DNA from: Bog-756 sp963737625
GTDB lineage: Bacteria > Actinomycetota > Acidimicrobiia > Acidimicrobiales > RAAP-2
Assembly: GCA_963737625.1 (NCBI GenBank)
Contig: CAVTTK010000002.1
Coordinates: 1,426,001 to 1,490,000 of the forward strand
Direction of reading: 5' to 3'
Length of the DNA stretch: 64,000 bases
The translations under genes were made by a program, and so were the position numbers. The notes under the pieces were generated by a model. The model was not told the DNA's origin, did not search any database, and saw nothing but the letters and a program-made list of their open reading frames with translations. Positions 9,457 to 19,641 of this stretch are shown piece by piece (position 1 is the stretch's first letter; every line of letters begins with the position of its first letter).

Positions 9457-11668
9457 ATGGTGACAGCGACAGGGCTCGTCGAGGCCTGGGGTCGGACACC
9501 GGAGGGACCGGCTGTCGGCGGCGGAACGTCGTCCGGGGACGAGCCCACGCCCGACCGAGCTCCACCGGCCCGTCACGAGACGGCGTTCGCCGAACCCGTG
9601 CCATACTCCCCGCTGGTCGGCCAACGGGTGGCCCCCCTGGACGGTATGCGTGCCTTCGCCGTCACGGCCGTCATCCTCTACCACGCCAACCCGAGCTGGG
9701 CGGTCGGCGGGTACTTCGGGGTGGACGTCTTCTTCGTGCTGTCCGGGTTCCTCATCACCTCCCTGCTGCTCGGCGAGTGGCAGGGGGCCGGAGGGGTGGG
9801 CCTACGGGCCTTCTGGGGGCGTCGGGCCCGGCGTCTCCTTCCCGCCCTGTTCGTGATGTTGGCCGTGGTGGGTACGGTGTCGGTGCTTCTTCCCCAGGTG
9901 CTGGGCTCCCCCGGTCTCCTCGGGGACACGCTGGCCACGGTGGGCTACGTGGCCAACTGGCACTTCATCGCCGTCAACACCAGCTACTTCGCCACCGTAG
10001 GCAGCCCGTCCCCCTTGCAGCACACCTGGACCCTGGCCATCGAGGAGCAGTTCTACCTGGTCTGGCCCCTGGTCCTGCTGGTCCTGGTGGGGGGGATCCG
10101 GGGCCTCCGGCGGCCGTCGAGGGCCCGCGGCCGGAACCGCCTGGCGCTGGTGGCCTGCGTGGCGGCGGCGGGGGCGGCGGGGTCGGCGTTGGTCATGGCG
10201 TACCTGACGCCGGTCGGCGCCGCCTCGGTGAACCGGGCCTACTACGGCAGCGACACCAGGGCCCAGGGTCTGTTGGTGGGGGCGGCGCTGGCCGCCGTGT
10301 GCCTGTGGTGGGGTCCGGTGCGCACCGCCCTCGGTCGCCGTCTGCTCGGGGTCATCGGTGTGGTGGGAGCAGTGGGCGTCGTGGCCATGTGGCGGATCGT
10401 GCCCGAGTCGTCGGCGCTGACCTTTCACGGGGGCTTCGCCCTCCTGGCCGTGGCCACTGCCGGGGTGATCGCCTGCGTGACCCTACTCGACGCGGCATCC
10501 GGTGGCCTCCCTCCTGTCCCTGCGGCCGCTGGCCTACATCGGCAAGATCTCCTACGGCATGTACCTCTGGTACTGGCCGGTCCTGCTGGTCATGACCTCG
10601 GAGCGGACACACCTCCATGGGGTGGGTCTCCTGGCCGCCCGGCTGGCGGCCATCGTCGGCGTGGCCGCCCTCTCCTTTCATTGCATCGAGTCCCCGATCC
10701 ACCGCGGTCGGCTGGCCGGCTGGCGATCGCTGGTGGCCGTCCCGGTGGCGGCCATCGTGGTCTCGTTGCTGCCGCTCATGGTGCCGTCGGCCTCGGCCGT
10801 GGTGCCCGCCCTCCCCCCCGTCCGGTCCGCGGCCACCCTGACTCCCTCCGCGGTGGGAGCCACCGGTGCCGCGGCCGCCGTTCCGGCCCGCCCGGTACGG
10901 ATCCTGTTGGTCGGCGACTCCATGGCTGGCTCCCTCGGGGTGGGCCTCAAACAGGTGGCGGCCCGCTACGGGGCCGAGATCCTGAACGACGGGTCCCCGG
11001 GCTGCTCTCTGGCCGAGGCGCAGCAGGTGCGGGTGCTGTGGTTCACCGATCCTCCGGGGGCCCCCTGCCAGTCGGCTGACCCGTCCCAGCTCATCAGCAC
11101 CTACCGGCTGCTGGTCCAGCAGTTCGACCCCGATGTCGTCGTCTACCTGGCCCGCGGTGACACGCTCGACACCCAGCTGAACGGCACGTGGCAGCACCTG
11201 GGAGAGCCCACCTTCGACTTCTGGGCCGAGGCCCGCTACGACCAGGCCGTCACCGCGTTGAGCTCCGGTGGGGCCAAGGTCGTCTTTTTGACCTCTCCCT
11301 ACTACAGCAGCGGGGAGGCGCCTGACGGATCGCCGTGGCCGGAGAACGATCCCTCGCGGGTCATCATCGACAATCAACTCATGGCCGCATCGGCCCATCT
11401 GAACCCGGGGACGGCGTCGGTGCTCAACCTGGGTTCGCTCCTCTCTCCCGGCAACCAGTTCGACACGGCGGTCGACGGCGTGAACGCGCGGTGCACCGAC
11501 GGTGTCCACATGACGGTGCCGGGCGGCGAACTGGTGGGCGCCCGCCTGCTTCCCTCGCTGGTGACGCTGGGTCGGAGCCATGCCAGTCTCCCGTCCAGCG
11601 CGTCCCGCCCGGTGCTACCGGCCATCGCCCAACCGTGGTGGTACGCCGATCTCCCCTGCGGCACCTAG
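9457..11668 (+). CDS. Acyltransferase 3 family protein with SGNH domain, paralog of 1166-3337, apparent +1 frameshift
   Basis: The first frame gives an acyltransferase 3 domain with LDGMRAFAVTAVILYHA (catalytic His) and GVDVFFVLSGFLITSLL, ending near residue 348. After one extra base at about 10490-10505 the second frame continues as VASLLSLRPLAYIGKISYG through the last helices. The SGNH part has LLVGDSMAGSLG (near residue 485) and DGVHMT (Asp/His near 680). Joined, the protein is about 736 residues, and its motif positions match the paralog at 1166-3337 almost exactly. The expected role is O-acylation of a surface glycan. The perfect continuation of the family pattern across the shift argues for a sequence error rather than gene loss. 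Confidence 0.82.
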
Positions 11669-11789
11669 TCGACCGGCCGCGGCCCGCCCGTCGCAGGGAT
11701 GCCCGATGGTCCGGTAGGGCCGACGGCCTGCGAGATTCGAGGCCGCCCCCGGGGGGTGGCCCTCGGCTCCGGCCGCAACGCTCCGCCGC

Positions 11790-13499
11790 TCACCCCGATC
11801 CGTGGGGGGGCGACGTCGGCGTGAAGCGGACCAGCGACATCGGTTGGTAGAAGCTGATGTCGTTGGCGCCCACCAGCTGCTGTGGATGGAAGTGGGGATC
11901 GGCCTGGAGGGTCTGGACGATCCCTTCGCACTTGACCCCGTAGCTCTGGTACCCGGGTGCCCAGACCAGGAAGATCTGCTTGCCCGACGAGGCCAGTGAC
12001 TCCAGGTGCTGGGCGAAGGTCAGCGGGCTTCCGGCGGCCACGGCGGCGCCGTAGTCGACCCAGTTCACGTAGGTGGGCCCGGTTCCGTGGGGGAAGGTGG
12101 TCTGGACATACCGGTCGGGCGGCAGCAGTCGGTCGACGGCCGGTCCCAGCTGGTCGGGACAGTAGGCCACGACGTCGCCGGGATGCCCGTAGTGGGCGAT
12201 GGCGCGGGATACCTGGCCGGCCTGGGTCCGGTTGGTGGTGATGTTGGTGATCGATCCGGCCAGACCGGCCACCACGGCCAGCGTCAGGATGACGCTCCGG
12301 ACCCTTCGGTCGCGCAGCGTCAGGATTCCGATGGCCACCATGAGGATGAGCGGTATGAAGACCACCGAGGCGTAGCGGGCGTCGAAGGCACTGTTGGTGA
12401 GGAACCCGCCGGCGATGGCGGCACCGAGCGTGCCGATGACGACGATGGCCAGGGGCCGACCCAACGGGCGGGTGCCGATGTCCAGGTCGATATGGCGCCG
12501 GTCGGTGGCCAGGCCGAACAGACCCAGGCCGGCCAAGGCGAAGAACAGGAGGGCCAGCGCCCGGCCCTGGTTGGTGCTCCCGCCGGCGAACGACGACACG
12601 GCGTTCACCATGGCGGAGAAGTTGGCTGGTGTGGCCCAGGGCGTTCCCGTGTGCTTGGACTGGAAGAGGAAGGTCGGGACCCAGGGCAGGAAGGTGAGGC
12701 AGCCGACCACCATGGCGACCAGGGAGGCGCGGGCACCCCGTGTCCACCGGGGTCGGCCGCGCCAGGACTGCCAGGCCAGCCACACCATGGTGGTGCCGAT
12801 CAGGTAGAGGGACCAGTAGTGGGTGTAGAGGAGCAGCCCGGTCACCGCTCCCACGGCGATCAGATTGCCGGGACGGGGTTGTCGGAGGGAGCGGTCGAGG
12901 GCCAGGAACCCGAGGAGGGTGAGCAGCACCACCAGGGCGTACATCCGGGCCTCGGTGTCGTAGCGGGTGGCGAAGGGCGACGTGGCCACGAGGAGCATGG
13001 CCGCCCACCCGACCTTGGGACCGCCCAGGCGTCGGCCGGCCACCCACGCCAGGGGCACGGTGACCACGCCGATCACTCCGGACAGCGACCGGACCGCCAC
13101 GTCGGAGGTGCCGAACCACCCCATCCAGACATGGAGCAGGACGTAGAACAGCGGGGGTGCTCCGTCTCGCCGGAGATAGGAGGGGATCTCGTGGACCGGC
13201 AGCCGAGCGATGTTGACGGTCAACGCTTCGTCCAGCCACAGGTCGGAGCGGGTCCAGAACCGCAGGACCACCGCGGCCACCATGACCAGGGCGGCGCCGA
13301 CCCCGAAGATGGCGACGGTGGTGGGCGTGAACGGTGGGCCCTCGGGGTCCTCGAGCACCCCGGGACCGGTCACGTCGGTCCGGTGATCGGAGTCGGTCCG
13401 GAGGCGGGGCTCTCCCCCGGTGTCGTCGGGCGGGAGGGGCCGTTCCTCGGGCTCGACCACAGGAATGGATCCTGGAGCAGGGGCGTCCATGGCACGCAT
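11790..13499 (-). CDS. Polytopic PMT/ArnT-like glycosyltransferase
   Basis: A membrane protein of about 569 residues. After a charged, proline-rich leader and the first hydrophobic segment comes 'RSDLWLDEALTVNIARLP', then RRDGAPPLFYVLLHVW. The LDE acidic motif followed by PPLFY is the hallmark of GT39/PMT-like GT-C enzymes. About ten further hydrophobic segments precede a soluble C-terminal domain of about 150 residues. That domain contains CPDQLGPAVDRLL and several aromatic and Cys residues. It is not closely similar to the other two GT-C proteins in the window. ATGs at 13499 and 13490 are both plausible starts, and neither has a strong ribosome-binding site. It is likely part of the same glycan cluster but is transcribed away from the peptide transporter. 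Confidence 0.78.
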   Translation of the reverse strand: MRAMDAPAPGSIPVVEPEERPLPPDDTGGEPRLRTDSDHRTDVTGPGVLEDPEGPPFTPTTVAIFGVGAALVMVAAVVLRFWTRSDLWLDEALTVNIARLPVHEIPSYLRRDGAPPLFYVLLHVWMGWFGTSDVAVRSLSGVIGVVTVPLAWVAGRRLGGPKVGWAAMLLVATSPFATRYDTEARMYALVVLLTLLGFLALDRSLRQPRPGNLIAVGAVTGLLLYTHYWSLYLIGTTMVWLAWQSWRGRPRWTRGARASLVAMVVGCLTFLPWVPTFLFQSKHTGTPWATPANFSAMVNAVSSFAGGSTNQGRALALLFFALAGLGLFGLATDRRHIDLDIGTRPLGRPLAIVVIGTLGAAIAGGFLTNSAFDARYASVVFIPLILMVAIGILTLRDRRVRSVILTLAVVAGLAGSITNITTNRTQAGQVSRAIAHYGHPGDVVAYCPDQLGPAVDRLLPPDRYVQTTFPHGTGPTYVNWVDYGAAVAAGSPLTFAQHLESLASSGKQIFLVWAPGYQSYGVKCEGIVQTLQADPHFHPQQLVGANDISFYQPMSLVRFTPTSPPHGSG

Positions 13500-13661
13500 G
13501 GTACCCAGGGTGCGCCGCCAGGTGTGATCTCCCCACCATGGGCATCCTGCCGCCCTACCGGGGAGTAACCTGCCCGCACGACACGGTGCGCCTGTGGCAG
13601 AGTGCATCGGACGTCCGTGGCCGGGCGTCAGCAGTGGGCAGGGAGAGAATGGGGGAACTCT

Positions 13662-15356
13662 GTGACATCGGGTAACGAACTGAGCCGTCGGTCGTTTCTT
13701 TCCCGGGGGGCCGCCACCGGCGGGATGGTCGTCCTAGGGGCGGCCGGCGCCGGCCTGGTGGCCGATCTCACGGCCGCTGGGACGAGCTACGCCAGCACCT
13801 CCAAGTCGGGCAAGTCCAAGCCCGGGGTAGGAACCGGCACGCCCGTCCGCGGCGGGAAACTCATCGTCGGGGTGATCGCCGAGATCGACGGCTTCTATCC
13901 GGGGACGGCCCACTGGGACACCAACGGCTTCAACTACGCCAACGCCATCTTCGACCCGCTGATGGCGGTGGCCGCCGACGGCACCATCCAGCCCTACCTG
14001 GCCAAGACCATGACCAGCAACGCCACCTTCGACACGTGGACCATGACCCTCCGACCCGGTGTCACCTTCAGCGACGGCTCGGCCCTCACTTCGGCGGTGG
14101 TGCTGGCCAACTTCAACGCCCTCAAGGCCTCCGCCCTCACCGGGGTGGCCCTCGACCAGATTGCCTCGGTCACCGCCCCCGACGCCATGACGGTGGTCTA
14201 CAAGCTGACGGGGCCCAACCCCACGTTCCCCTCGGGGCTCACCACCCAGGTCGGCTACGTGGTCGGCGAAGCCATGATCGAACAGGCCACCGCCCACCCC
14301 AACACCGCTCCGACCCCCATCGGCACGGGTCCGTTCATCTACACCAGCTGGCAGCCGAACGACCACTTCACCGCCACCCGCAACCCCAACTACTGGCGCA
14401 AGGGCCTCCCCTATCTCGACCAGATCACGTTCAAGCCGATTCCGGACACCACACAGCGCGAGTCCTCCCTCCGCACCGGAGGGGTCGACCTGATCCAGTC
14501 GACCGACCCCAACACCATCACCGACTTCTCCGGGTCGGGGGGGTCGGGCTACCAACTGGTGACCACGGCTACCGGTGTGATCGGACAGCCGTCCTTTGCC
14601 TTCATCATGCTGAACACGGCGGTGGCCCCCACCAGCGACCTGACCATCCGCCAGGCCCTGGCCTACGGGATGAACCAGGCGGAGATCCAAAAGGTCGCCG
14701 GCGGCCCCCCGGCCAAGCCGGCCACCGGCATCTTCCTTCCCAACTCCCCGTACTACAGCAACACCCACTACCCCACCTTCAACCCGTCGAAGGCCAAGGC
14801 GCTGGTGAAGGCGTACAAGGCCAAGCACGGAACCCCGGTGTTGAATCTGCTCACCATCCCTGTCCCCCTACAGATCAAGATCGTCCAGGCCCTCCAGCAG
14901 ATGTGGCAGGAGGTGGGGTTCAAGGTCACCCTCTCCGAGGTGCAGCAGGCCACCATCATCGACGACTTCGTGCTGGGGAACTTCCAGGCGGTGACCTCCT
15001 ACCAGTTCGGCGCCGTCAATCCGGATCTCAACTACGTGTGGTGGAGCACCACCACCCTCTCCCCCGTGGGCAAGATCGGCCTCAACTTCACCCGACTCGA
15101 GGACCCGGTCATCGAGGCCGCCATGCTCAAGGGACGACACACCACCAGCCAGTCGACCAGGGTGGCCGCCTACCGGACGGTCAATGAGCAGTTGGCCAAG
15201 CAGCTGCCGTACCTGTGGATCGAGCAGTACGTCTACTCCGAGGTCGGCGACAGCCGGGTCCAGAACTTCGCCAACCCCACGCTCCCCAGCGGTAAGCCGC
15301 AGTACGCCTTCAATCAGGGCATCTTCGTTCCCACCCAGATCTGGCTGAAGCACTAG
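13662..15356 (+). CDS. Oligopeptide/dipeptide ABC transporter substrate-binding protein with Tat signal
   Basis: This 564-residue protein opens with a twin-arginine signal (LSRRSFLSRGAATGG, then a hydrophobic stretch and an Ala-rich cleavage region). It is therefore exported folded, either free or anchored outside the membrane. The mature part has the family 5 extracellular solute-binding layout: GGKLIVGVIAEIDGF at the N-terminus, 'TWTMTLRPGVTFSDGSALTSA', 'GTGPFIYTSWQPNDHFTATR' and NPNYWRKGLPYLDQI. The GTG at 13662 follows GGGGGA and is preferred over upstream codons, which would add 20 residues before the Arg pair. It heads a five-gene importer operon (binding protein, two permeases, two ATPases). 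The ligand is probably a peptide but is not proven by sequence. Confidence 0.9.
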   Translation: MTSGNELSRRSFLSRGAATGGMVVLGAAGAGLVADLTAAGTSYASTSKSGKSKPGVGTGTPVRGGKLIVGVIAEIDGFYPGTAHWDTNGFNYANAIFDPLMAVAADGTIQPYLAKTMTSNATFDTWTMTLRPGVTFSDGSALTSAVVLANFNALKASALTGVALDQIASVTAPDAMTVVYKLTGPNPTFPSGLTTQVGYVVGEAMIEQATAHPNTAPTPIGTGPFIYTSWQPNDHFTATRNPNYWRKGLPYLDQITFKPIPDTTQRESSLRTGGVDLIQSTDPNTITDFSGSGGSGYQLVTTATGVIGQPSFAFIMLNTAVAPTSDLTIRQALAYGMNQAEIQKVAGGPPAKPATGIFLPNSPYYSNTHYPTFNPSKAKALVKAYKAKHGTPVLNLLTIPVPLQIKIVQALQQMWQEVGFKVTLSEVQQATIIDDFVLGNFQAVTSYQFGAVNPDLNYVWWSTTTLSPVGKIGLNFTRLEDPVIEAAMLKGRHTTSQSTRVAAYRTVNEQLAKQLPYLWIEQYVYSEVGDSRVQNFANPTLPSGKPQYAFNQGIFVPTQIWLKH

Positions 15357-15391
15357 CGGTTCGGGCCACCGGCACCGCACCCCGATCCACG

Positions 15392-16336
15392 ATGGCCAAG
15401 TACCTGCTCCGCCGGTTCGTGCAGTTGGTCGTGGTCACCTTCATCATCTCGGTCCTGGTCTTCCTCCTGGTCCACCTGCTCCCGGGTGATCCCGCCACCA
15501 TCATCCTCGGGGCCAACGACACGGCCCACAACCGCGCCGTGCTCCTCAAGCAGCTGGGTCTGGACCAGCCCCTGCTCCAGCAGTACTTCACCTGGTTGGG
15601 CTCGGTCGTCCACGGCAACCTGGGCCAGTCCTACCTGAACCACCAGCCGGTGACCCAGATCCTCGCCGAGGGCTGGCCGATCGACCTCGAACTCATCATC
15701 ATCTCCCAGATCGTGGCCTTCGCCGTGGCCATCCCCTTGGCCCTGGTCACCTCCCGCAAGCCCAACCGCCCAGTCGACAACGTGGCCACCACGGGCACCT
15801 TCGGGATGCTGGCCCTCCCTCCCTTCGTGATCGCCCCGGTCCTGGTGGCCGTGTTCGCCGTGGGACTGCACTGGTTCCCGGCGACGGGCTATGTGCCGTT
15901 CACCCAGGACCCGGCCACCAATCTGCACGACATGATCCTCCCGTCGCTGGCCATCACCGCCGGATCCATCGCCGTCTACTACCGGCTGTTCCGCTCCGAC
16001 CTGATCAGCACGCTGCAGGAGGACTTCATCACGATGGCCCGGTCGAAGGGGCTGTCCTCCCGCTGGATCATGTGGCGCCACGCCTTCCGTCCCTCGTCCT
16101 TCTCCCTCCTGGCTGCGGCCGGCGTCAACATCGGGGCCCTGATCGCCGGGACGTTCATCGTCGAGTACCTCTTCGCCCTGGACGGGCTGGGCTTCTCACT
16201 GGTCCAGGCCGTGCAGCAGCGGGACTATCTCGTGGTGCAGGGTATTACCCTGGTCATCGCCGTCGTCTACGTGGTGCTGCAGTTCATCATCGACTTCTTC
16301 TTCACCGTGGTCGATCCGAGAGTGACCCGGGAGTGA
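15392..16336 (+). CDS. dppB: Peptide ABC transporter permease (DppB-like)
   Basis: This 314-residue inner-membrane permease starts MAKYLLRRFVQLVVVTFI, the usual DppB/OppB N-terminus, followed by HLLPGDPATI. The EAA-loop region reads 'DFITMARSKGLSSRWIMWRH', which docks to the ATPase. The C-terminus has EYLFALDGLGFSLVQAV and 'RDYLVVQGITL', both typical of the B subunit. Six membrane helices are expected. It lies 35 bp after the binding-protein gene and 3 bp before the next permease, so it belongs to one operon. Confidence 0.9.
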   Translation: MAKYLLRRFVQLVVVTFIISVLVFLLVHLLPGDPATIILGANDTAHNRAVLLKQLGLDQPLLQQYFTWLGSVVHGNLGQSYLNHQPVTQILAEGWPIDLELIIISQIVAFAVAIPLALVTSRKPNRPVDNVATTGTFGMLALPPFVIAPVLVAVFAVGLHWFPATGYVPFTQDPATNLHDMILPSLAITAGSIAVYYRLFRSDLISTLQEDFITMARSKGLSSRWIMWRHAFRPSSFSLLAAAGVNIGALIAGTFIVEYLFALDGLGFSLVQAVQQRDYLVVQGITLVIAVVYVVLQFIIDFFFTVVDPRVTRE

Positions 16337-16339
16337 ACG

Positions 16340-17299
16340 ATGCCTGACGATCGCGAACTCGCCGACACCCGAAGCTCTGGACGGCTCCTCGCCGACCAGG
16401 TCCCCGGCCTGGCCGCCGTGGACGAGCTGGTGGTGTCCCGGCAGAGCGAGGCCCTGGAGTCGACCGACATCCTGGTGCGCAAGCCACTCGGACTCCTCTT
16501 CTGGCTGGCGGCAGGGTGGGTGGGACTGGTGGTGGTCCTGGCCATCCTGGCCAACGTGCTTCCCTTGCCCGATCCCAACTTCCAGAACTACTCGGCCATC
16601 AACGCTCCACCGAGCATCCACCATCTCCTCGGGACCGACGACCTGGGCCGCGACCTCCTCAGCCGACTGATCTTCGGCGCCCGCGTCTCCCTCATCGTGG
16701 GATTCGTCTCGGTGGGCATCGGGCTCCTGGTTGGCGGAACCCTGGGGCTCGTCTCGGGGTACAAGGGCGGACGCCTGGACGTGTCGCTCAATGCCGCATC
16801 GTTCGTGCTGCTGGCCTTTCCGGCCATTGTGGCCGTGATCGCCATCGTGGCCTTCTGGGGATCGTCCCTGTGGAAGATCACGCTGATCTTGGGTGTGGCG
16901 GTCATACCGCTGCTCTACCGGGTGGTGCGCGCCTCCAGCCTGTCGTTCGCCAACCGCGACTTCGTCATTGCCGCCCGCACCCTGGGGGCCAAGTCGTCGC
17001 GGATCGTCTTTCGCGAGATCCTGCCCAACGTCGTGCCGGTCGCCGTGACCTTCGGGCTCATCTCGGTGGCCGGGGTCATCGTGATCGAAGGGTCCCTGGC
17101 CTTCCTCGGCCTGTCGGTCCCGCTGCCCACGGCATCCTGGGGGAACATGATCGCCGAGGGATCCTCCAACGGGAACCTCAGCACCAATCCGTACATCATG
17201 CTGTGGCCGGTACTGGCCATGTTCCTCCTGCTGTTGTCCATCAACCTCATCGGTGACCGGTTCCGGCAGCGGTTCGACATCCGTGAGGGCCTTCTGTGA
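16340..17299 (+). CDS. dppC: Peptide ABC transporter permease (DppC-like)
   Basis: This 319-residue partner permease has a long cytoplasmic N-terminus (residues 1-45) before the first helix. The DppC/OppC hallmark LLGTDDLGRDLLSRLIFGAR follows at about residues 93-112, and the EAA motif DFVIAARTLGAKSSRIVFRE comes later. The C-terminal 'EGSLAFLGLSVPLPTASWG' is also characteristic. The stop overlaps the GTG start of the first ATPase gene by 4 nt. Together with the upstream permease it forms the membrane channel. Confidence 0.9.
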   Translation: MPDDRELADTRSSGRLLADQVPGLAAVDELVVSRQSEALESTDILVRKPLGLLFWLAAGWVGLVVVLAILANVLPLPDPNFQNYSAINAPPSIHHLLGTDDLGRDLLSRLIFGARVSLIVGFVSVGIGLLVGGTLGLVSGYKGGRLDVSLNAASFVLLAFPAIVAVIAIVAFWGSSLWKITLILGVAVIPLLYRVVRASSLSFANRDFVIAARTLGAKSSRIVFREILPNVVPVAVTFGLISVAGVIVIEGSLAFLGLSVPLPTASWGNMIAEGSSNGNLSTNPYIMLWPVLAMFLLLLSINLIGDRFRQRFDIREGLL

Positions 17300-18418
17300 T
17301 CGGGCGCAGAGGGCGACGAGGCGACCCGACCGGGAGGTCCGCGGACGAGTTCCAGGATGTAGGGGGTTCGAGCGAGCCGCTGCTGGTCGTGGACGACCTC
17401 CACACCTCGTTCCGCACCGGCCGGGGAACGGTTCGGGCCGTAGATGGCGTCTCGCTCTCGGTGTCCCGGGGCAAGACCCTGGGCATCGTCGGGGAGTCGG
17501 GGTCGGGCAAGACGGTGCTGTCCCGTTCGATCATGGGACTCCTCCCTCCCCGTGACGTGATCCGGAGCGGGACCGTGCGGTTCGCCGGCCACGACCTCAC
17601 CGCCATGACCACCGAACAGCTCCGGGGCATCTGGGGGGCCGAGCTGAGCATGATCTTCCAGGACCCGATGACGGCGCTCAACCCGGTGAAGCGCATCGGC
17701 AAGCAGATCACCGAGTCCCTGCGACTCCACGTGGACATGGACCGCAAGGAGGCCGACGCCACGGCTGTCGAGCTGCTGCGCTCGGTCGGCATCCCCTCTC
17801 CTGAGGAGCGCATCCGCTGGTACCCCTTCCAACTGTCCGGGGGCATGCGCCAGCGGGTGATGATCGCCATCGCCCTGGCCTGCGCTCCCCGACTGGTCAT
17901 GGCCGACGAGCCGACGACCGGTCTCGACGTCACGGTGCAGGCGCAGATCCTCGACCTGTTGGCCGAACTGCAACGGGAGCGCCACATGGCGGTGATCCTG
18001 GTCACCCACGACCTCGGCGTGGTGGCCAACCGGGCCGACGAGATCGTGGTCATGTACGCCGGGCGCGTCGTGGAACGGGCCCCCACCCACACCCTCTTCC
18101 ACGACACCCACATGCCCTACACCCAGGCGCTGATGGACTCCATCCCCCGTCTGGCCGACCCCAGCGGGACCAGGCTGCACGCCATCGCCGGTCGCCCTCC
18201 GGACCTGGTCCATCCCCCTCAGGGCTGCCGCTTCGCCCCCCGCTGCCCCTACGTCCAGGACAAGTGCCGTGCAGAGCGATCCCCCGCTCCGCACCGCCGG
18301 GTCGCCCGATCACCTCTTCGCCTGTTGGTTCCCCCTGGTCAAGGGAGTCTCCACCGCTCCCGCCGCCGTGGCCAACGCCACGCCAACCGGTCCGTCCGCC
18401 GGGGCGACCGCACCGTGA
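17296..18418 (+). CDS. dppD: Peptide ABC transporter ATPase (DppD-like), apparent +1 frameshift near its 3' end
   Basis: The ATPase core is intact: Walker A GESGSGKTVL, signature QLSGGMRQRVMIAIAL, Walker B LVMADEPTTGLDV and the H-loop VTHDLG. The oligopeptide-type C-terminal Cys cluster begins CRFAPRCPYVQDKC. After CRAE, near 18272-18282, the frame must skip one base. It then reads DPPLRTAGSPDHLFACWFPL, the expected family ending (third Cys), and stops with TGA at 18416-18418. That stop overlaps a GTG start for the second ATPase. Without the shift the frame runs straight into the next gene and gives a false fusion. Corrected length is about 373 residues. It binds and hydrolyses ATP for the importer. 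Confidence 0.85.
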
Positions 18419-19494
18419 GCACGGGTCACAACGGGCTCCCTGCCCCATCGAATCCACCGGAGACGGCGGACTCGGAGGCGGACGTCGTGCTGTCGGTGGA
18501 CCGACTGGTCGTGGAGTTCCGCAGCGGGCGCCAGACCGTACACGCCGTCTCGGAGGTGAGTTTCTCGGTCCGCACCGGCGAGACCCTCGGACTGGTGGGT
18601 GAGTCCGGCTGTGGGAAGTCGACCACCGGTCGCGCCCTCGTTCAGGTCCAGCCGCCGACCTCCGGGCACGTGACCTACAAGGGACAGGTGCTGGACTCCC
18701 TGAGCAGTCGGGAGCTCCGCCGGGTGCGGACCAAGATCCAGATGATCTTCCAGGACCCGATCTCCTCCCTCAACCCACGGAGGCGGGTCCGGGACATCGT
18801 GGCCGAGCCGTTGAGCATCTGGGGGCGTGGAACCAAGCAGGAGCGGGCTGGCAAGGTGCGGGAGATGCTGGAGGCGGTGGGCATCGATCCCGAGGCGGCC
18901 GGCGACCGGCGACCCCAAGAGTTCTCCGGCGGGCAGTGCCAGCGCATCAGCATCGCCCGGGCGCTCATGGCCGAGCCCGACCTCCTGATCTGCGACGAGC
19001 CGGTGTCGGCCCTCGACGTCTCGGTGCAGGCCCAGATCCTCAACCTCCTGGCCGATCTGAAGGAGCGATTCGGGCTGACCATGGTGTTCATCGCCCACGA
19101 CCTCGCCGTGGTCAAGAACGTGAGCGACCGGGTGGCGGTCATGTACCTGGGCAAGCTGGTGGAGGTGGCCAGATCCGACGACCTGTACCGATCGGCCGCC
19201 CACCCCTACACCGAGGCCCTGCTGGCCTCGATCCCCGAGCCGGACCCCGATCAGAAGGCCAACCAGAAGGCCCTGACCGGCGAGCTGCCTTCGCCCCTCA
19301 ATCCCCCCTCGGGTTGCCGGTTCCGCACCCGCTGCCCCTACGCCCAGGATCTCTGCGCCGAGCAGGAGCCGCCCTTGCGGGTCATCGCCCCTGACCATCA
19401 GGTGGCCTGCCACTTCCCCCTCGTCCCCGGCCTCGACGTCTCCGACGAGGACGGCGGAGGGGCAGCGTCGGTCCCGACGGCCGCCGGCGTCTGA
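18415..19494 (+). CDS. dppF: Peptide ABC transporter ATPase (DppF-like)
   Basis: This 359-residue second ATPase of the importer starts at a GTG overlapping the corrected stop of the first ATPase by 4 nt. It has Walker A GESGCGKST, signature EFSGGQCQRISIARAL and Walker B LLICDEPVSALDVSVQ, then the H-loop IAHDLAVV. The C-terminal oligopeptide domain contains GCRFRTRCPYAQDLC and ends with a third Cys (HQVACHF), the pattern shared by DppD/DppF/OppF proteins and sometimes tied to an iron-sulfur site. It is the last gene of the operon; 147 bp without a gene separate it from the convergent rpsA. Confidence 0.9.
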   Translation: MSTGHNGLPAPSNPPETADSEADVVLSVDRLVVEFRSGRQTVHAVSEVSFSVRTGETLGLVGESGCGKSTTGRALVQVQPPTSGHVTYKGQVLDSLSSRELRRVRTKIQMIFQDPISSLNPRRRVRDIVAEPLSIWGRGTKQERAGKVREMLEAVGIDPEAAGDRRPQEFSGGQCQRISIARALMAEPDLLICDEPVSALDVSVQAQILNLLADLKERFGLTMVFIAHDLAVVKNVSDRVAVMYLGKLVEVARSDDLYRSAAHPYTEALLASIPEPDPDQKANQKALTGELPSPLNPPSGCRFRTRCPYAQDLCAEQEPPLRVIAPDHQVACHFPLVPGLDVSDEDGGGAASVPTAAGV

Positions 19495-19641
19495 ACGCCC
19501 AGCCCGGCCCCATCCCCTCGTTCCCGCCGGGACCCGGGCCGACCTCAGGCGCTCCAGGCCGATGTCGGACTCATCCAGCTCGTTTGGCGCGTGCGGCCAG
19601 CTCCGGTCGAGAGCGACCTAGCACGGGGCCGCCTGAGCCTC

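Noticed and set aside
17296..19494. A single 732-residue protein with two ABC ATPase domains
   Set aside because: One skipped base near 18277 restores a normal DppD end and a GTGA overlap with DppF; the linker in the fused frame has no family similarity.
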